From: Epiperipatus broadwayi
Lineage: Eukaryota; Onychophora; Udeonychophora; Euonychophora; Peripatidae
DNA length: 64,000 nt
Direction: 5' to 3'
NCBI GenBank assembly: GCA_028023455.1
Contig: JAQFVV010012423.1
Span: forward strand, 1,877,273 to 1,941,272
Shown here: in pieces, positions 59,834-64,000 of the stretch
Position numbering within the stretch: the first letter of the stretch is position 1
How the letters are laid out: the number at the start of each line of letters is the position of its first letter
Translations under genes and position numbers: made by a program
The notes under the pieces: model-generated
Told to the model about the DNA's origin: nothing
What the model saw: only the letters and a program-made list of their open reading frames with translations
The model's database searches: none

Positions 59834-59984
59834 ATGTCATTATTAACCTGTGTTGTCTATTTGTGTGCTGTTACTAATAAGTTGTTTCTATTCAAAAAGT
59901 ATTTAAAGTTTAAAATTCTCTATACATTCAACATTTACTAATATATGATGGAAATAGTCCAACTTATTATCACATTATATGATG

Positions 59985-62200
59985 TGATATTTTTGATATA
60001 AAATTAAAACTGTCATTACTACTAATAAAAATTAATAAAAGTTACATTTTTCTCTAAGATTATTAACATTTTTCTTACTTTCTTAATAGTTTTGCTGAAT
60101 TTTTTTGATCTGTGTTTAATTTTTAATTTATATAATTAGAAATTATAAGCATCATTAATATCATAAACAGTTTAGATATTAAAATAATTGAGAAAGTAAA
60201 TTAGTTCATATAAATTTAAATTAATTATTTACAATCTAACACATCTTTTTATTTTAATGAAAACTTATTTTCAATTTTTTTCATATATTAATAATATTAT
60301 CAGGTGCTAGGATTTATGGGTTTTGACATTGAGAAAGAAACAAAAACTGACATAGACATCCATATCCTTGATGAAACTATTGGAAATGTTCTCAGAGTAG
60401 CACTTTGAGTAATTATGTTTATTCTATGTTGGGTGGACATTCATATCTTGTGCTCTAATTGTATGCCAGATTTTGTTTTCTTTTCAATTGCTACATCACA
60501 TATAATACTATATTTTTGTAAAATTGACATTTTAAAATATTTTTCTGTAACTATGAGAATAAAAAAAATTATAATAATCAAATGGTTTATTTTTCAGAAT
60601 TTTATAAAAAGTTCAAGCATTGAAAAGTATAATTAAAACAATCATCTATAAGTTTAAAGCTCCAGAAAATACCACTCTGTGACTGAACTAAACCATATAG
60701 ATCAATAATGAGAATGTAAAAAAATCCAGAATGTTTTTTTCTGAGTGTGTGTTCTATTTGAAAATTCAATAGTAGAACATTCAAATTTGCAGAGTCATAA
60801 TTTTTATTATATTGATGATAATTTATTAGTTCAGAAAGTGGAAGCATTGATACATTAACATTATCCCAGAAATAAATACTTTTTCTAAACTTTCTGAAAT
60901 TTAATGGAGGTGCATAAGCAATGATGAAATGGACATAGGCACCATTATGAAAGTCACAATATCAAAAATTATTTAAAAAATGTATTATATTTTTAAAAAA
61001 ATAGCTTTTTCATTTGCATCTAAAGATTTCAAGAAGAAAATCATGAGATTGCAGTCTTAAACCTAATTAAAGAGGAATTTTATTAAGAACAACTATAGCA
61101 CTATTGCAGGCTTTGAAGCATTGTTTTATGGTAAGGTCTTGAAAATTTCACTTCATGCCAAATTTATAACTTTTTTTGAATCCATTTTAGAAAAAAAAAA
61201 GTAATATATGTCTTTACTGCAAACACTTTCTTTGTCATCATTCCTTCTATTGCATAAGTAAGCAAGCCATCAAATTGCTTTTAATTTCTTTTATATTCTA
61301 TTGAATATGCAGATCTCTAAGTAAGACTGATCAATCTAATGATTAGGTGCATGTTGTAACTTCTTTTTCAAATATAGATTCAAAGCGACCTACTATTGTT
61401 TATTATATCTTATACAGGATTAAATTATGGAACCACTGTACTATCATGTCCATCTCAATGGTATGGAATTTACATATATACTTGTAAACACTAAAACTGT
61501 GCAGATTAGAAAATGCACAATCCTATTATCATTATATAAAAAGATTATCTATGATATGGAAGTCATAGAAAATGTTAATCTGCACCATTCTATTAAAGGC
61601 AGTAAAGCAAGAAGACAAAAGGGATAAAAGAATAATAGAATTATAAAAAGAGCTAAAATAAAAGCCAGAAAGGATTGTATGTATTGGGATCATTATGTAG
61701 CTTGATTACATACAAGAAAGCTGTTGATTATTAACAATTAAATCTTTTATCTGAAACTTTTTATTTACTATCCGTGAACTCATTGATAGACTTAGATTAA
61801 CACTTTATAGATATACATACACATATATAACTTTTTAGCAAAGCATGCCAAGTCTCATTGCTAAGAGAAAATATGTTTAAAATATTTTAAATAGATTGTT
61901 ATATTTTAATAAAAATTCATTAATATAATTCCATTACCATATTCAAAATTTCTGTAATAGTATATAAGAATTGTTTAAAAATATATGAAAAATTTAGAAA
62001 CATGGCAGCGAACTATAAAATCATAAAAATGAAAATGGATTACAATGAAATGTTCAAATTGTGAAAAATTAGTAAGAGCTTAGAAATTATTAGTTGCATT
62101 TGACATTTCAGTTGCTTTGGAAAATCAAATGAGATTAGGTGTTCATACTCATTCAGTTAGACACATTATAGTAATAATTATCAAGTTGTGCTTTGAAGCC
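59985..62200. other. AT-rich noncoding DNA
   Basis: No gene or structured repeat recognised; the short frames at 60415-60847 and 61427-61627 carry no domain. Confidence 0.5.
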
Positions 62201-64000
62201 AAAGTTAAATGATAACATTGTGTTAATCATCAACAAAAAACCGCATCGAACAAGTAGTTCTCAAAATGCTTTTTAGAACTTGTTTCTGTGAAGATCAAGT
62301 GCCGGACACTATAAAACACAATTAAAGTTAACCAGAACACTAAGATTCGTTACCGTGGGACAGATTTATGTGCTTGTTTCACCCATAAATTAGATATTAC
62401 AAAACAAGAGGCATTGTGATGTTGCAGAAATTGCCGTAATATTTTACAAGCACTTCAAGTTAAAACTCTTGCTTCAGTGAAAAAAAGGTAAAAGATCGAA
62501 TTCATTTTAAAATAGATGTGATTATGTTTAGTGAAGCAAGATTACATTCGGCAGAGATAATTAATAATAATAATAAAAAAAAAACGTTAAGTTCTTTGAA
62601 AGTGCAGAAACGGAAAAGTTAAAATTAAAATGTTATAAAATGATGACTGAGTTAAATCAACATGAAAGTTTATATTTGTCATATGTAAGAAGTTATCAGG
62701 AATAGATAGATTACTTATTATAGATACAAATTTCTGTATTACAATTCTATGACTCATTTTAAATGAAGTCTTTGTTAAAATATTTTTTTTTGTTTGGGTC
62801 ATAAGCTTATTTAACCCGCAGCTATTCTCTTCTTATAATGCTACTAATTCATATTATTTTAATTTCGCATTAAATAAGTATGTAATTGTCTGGCTTGCTG
62901 AATTTTTTTCTGTTTGTCGTTTTCATTCCCAGTTTACTTCCTTGTAACGTTTGTGATCGTTTAGATTTAAATAAGTGTATATGTGTGTGCGCGTATTTAA
63001 ACGTGTATATAATTTAAACAAGCGGTAAAAATTTTCAAGAGAATAGATTGATATTTTAATAATGGATTATATTTTTAAAATTGCTTAACAAGTTCAATAA
63101 TCAAAAGAAACAACAGTCAAGTGAGTTAGTTGTATTAAACTTTGTAGCCGTTTTCAGAATTTAAAGAAGCCAGCTAAGAGTGATAGCAGTCTCTCTTTCG
63201 TTGAGCTATTGAACAGATTTGTTATCGTTTTGTGAAAAGAACAGATTTATGGGTAAGTTTCCTGTTATGGTACATAGTATCGATCATTTTTCTTTACTCA
63301 TATCTTCAAACATTCTCACGTGACCCAAATGTTATTGGTAAATTGCATTTTGTGATATTTTTCTATTCATCAAAGTTTTTTTTCCTCTTGGAACTTTCTT
63401 AAGAATGTGTGCATTATATAAACGCAAGTGTGTGTGTAAATTATATCTGACATGCGAAGGCTATATTTTAATTGCTTATCATAAAGACTGTCTGCTTAAA
63501 TGATACTGGTATATAATAAAAATATATATTAAATTTAGTAATTGGATACTAATTTGTAAAATGGAGACTCAGAGAGTTTTTAAAGGCATACAAATAAGCC
63601 CTTTCACTGGTGCTTGGCATTATTTGACTTTCGAGGGAACAAACAATTAAATTTCTTTGTTAAATACTTAACATCTTTATAAATAAAATTTATCAAAAAA
63701 TCATCCAGTCACATTATAGAAAAAATATTTTTCTTGTAATTAGTAAAAGATAAAGCAATCGGTAAATGATTTAATAAAAACGAAGATTTCTTTGACAGAA
63801 ATAGTGAAGGAAAATGAATTAGTTATTAGACACTCTGATTTCCGAGTTGTGAGAATTTGAGCGGATTTTATCTTAGTTTTAACATTTAACTAAAAAAATG
63901 TAAATATTTTTTTATTCGTCAATATTAGGCGATTAACTTGAACGAATAATTCTGGTTTGACTGGAAACCGAAAATTTTTCCAATTTAACATAAAATCATC
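62200..64000. promoter_or_regulatory. CpG-denser region, possible regulatory zone
   Basis: CpG dinucleotides are visibly more frequent here than in most of the window (for example GTGTGCGCGTATTTAAACGTG near 62985). An E-box within TCACGTGAC is at about 63318. No protein domain seen. It may be the 5' region of a gene extending beyond the window. Confidence 0.4.
63130..63252 (+). other. Candidate first exon ending ATGG before a GTAAGT donor
   Basis: ATG at 63249-63251 is followed by one G and then a consensus donor GTAAGT (63253). A TATA-like TATATAATTT lies near 63006. If real, the exon would be a 5' UTR plus the start codon and first base of codon 2 (intron phase 1). The exon start is a guess and no second exon is in the window. 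Confidence 0.3.

Larger units (their letters stand above)
59092..59980 (+). mobile_element. Penelope-like remnant with inverted flanks
   Basis: Imperfect inverted repeats of roughly 120-130 bases at 59092-59210 and 59852-59980 (CCATCATCTATCAGTAAATG; TTTTAAACTTTTCAAATATA; AACTTGTTAATAATAACACA; CACAAATAGACAAC and their complements) enclose a GIY-YIG nuclease relic, a tRNA-like segment and a hammerhead-like motif. Penelope-like elements are known for terminal repeats that can be inverted, so this may be the 3' part of one copy with an inverted pseudo-LTR. RT is absent. Confidence 0.7.

Overview
The window is eukaryotic, very AT-rich intergenic and intronic DNA from an invertebrate animal. The evidence is a spliced thrombospondin type-1 exon with clean GT-AG borders, several non-LTR retrotransposon lineages, Penelope-like elements with GIY-YIG endonucleases, hAT-type elements, tRNA-derived SINEs and long AT microsatellites. 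There are no operons or prokaryotic signals. CpG is scarce except in a few patches (about 35.1-35.45 kb and 62.2-64 kb), which suggests a CpG-depleted, probably methylated genome. An AT-rich chelicerate or mollusc would fit, but nothing here proves the taxon.

Layout. 0-13.5 kb: noncoding DNA with fold-back repeats and a 495-bp hAT-type element with 8-bp target duplications (12.0-12.5 kb). 13.6 kb: a tRNA-derived SINE. 14.1 kb: the only confidently recognised host exon, one thrombospondin type-1 repeat resembling those of spondins, on the + strand. 16.8-17.5 kb: fold-back repeats. 18.3-22.6 kb: a minus-strand L1/Tx1-like LINE with an intact 881-codon ORF1 and an ORF2 that stops at the start of the reverse transcriptase. 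25.3-25.9 kb: an RTE-like LINE tail and a second SINE. 26.9-28.5 kb: a broken Penelope-like element. 35.1-35.45 kb: a CpG-dense candidate promoter (two CCAAT boxes, a TATA box) with a candidate first exon. 37.7 kb: a third, shortened SINE. 39-47.9 kb: hairpin and inverted-repeat elements. 48.6-53.9 kb: a minus-strand LINE whose ORF1 carries an SGNH/GDSL esterase domain and whose ORF2 is frameshifted. A nearly perfect 952-bp palindrome is inserted at the very end of that ORF2. 55.1-55.9 kb: a second hAT-type element. 59.1-60.0 kb: a Penelope-like remnant flanked by long inverted repeats, with tRNA-like and hammerhead-like motifs. 62.2-64 kb: a CpG-denser area with a candidate ATG-containing first exon.

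Most of the information content is transposable-element biology. The SINEs carry target duplications of the kind LINE machinery makes. Two fold-back families (A and B below) recur at five and four places, often as head-to-head copies. The most unusual object is the 952-bp palindrome at 48823-49774: its arms differ by one substitution and a 3-base change in a poly-A tract. If transcribed it would form a long, near-perfect double-stranded RNA. Stretches not listed are AT-rich DNA in which I see no gene.
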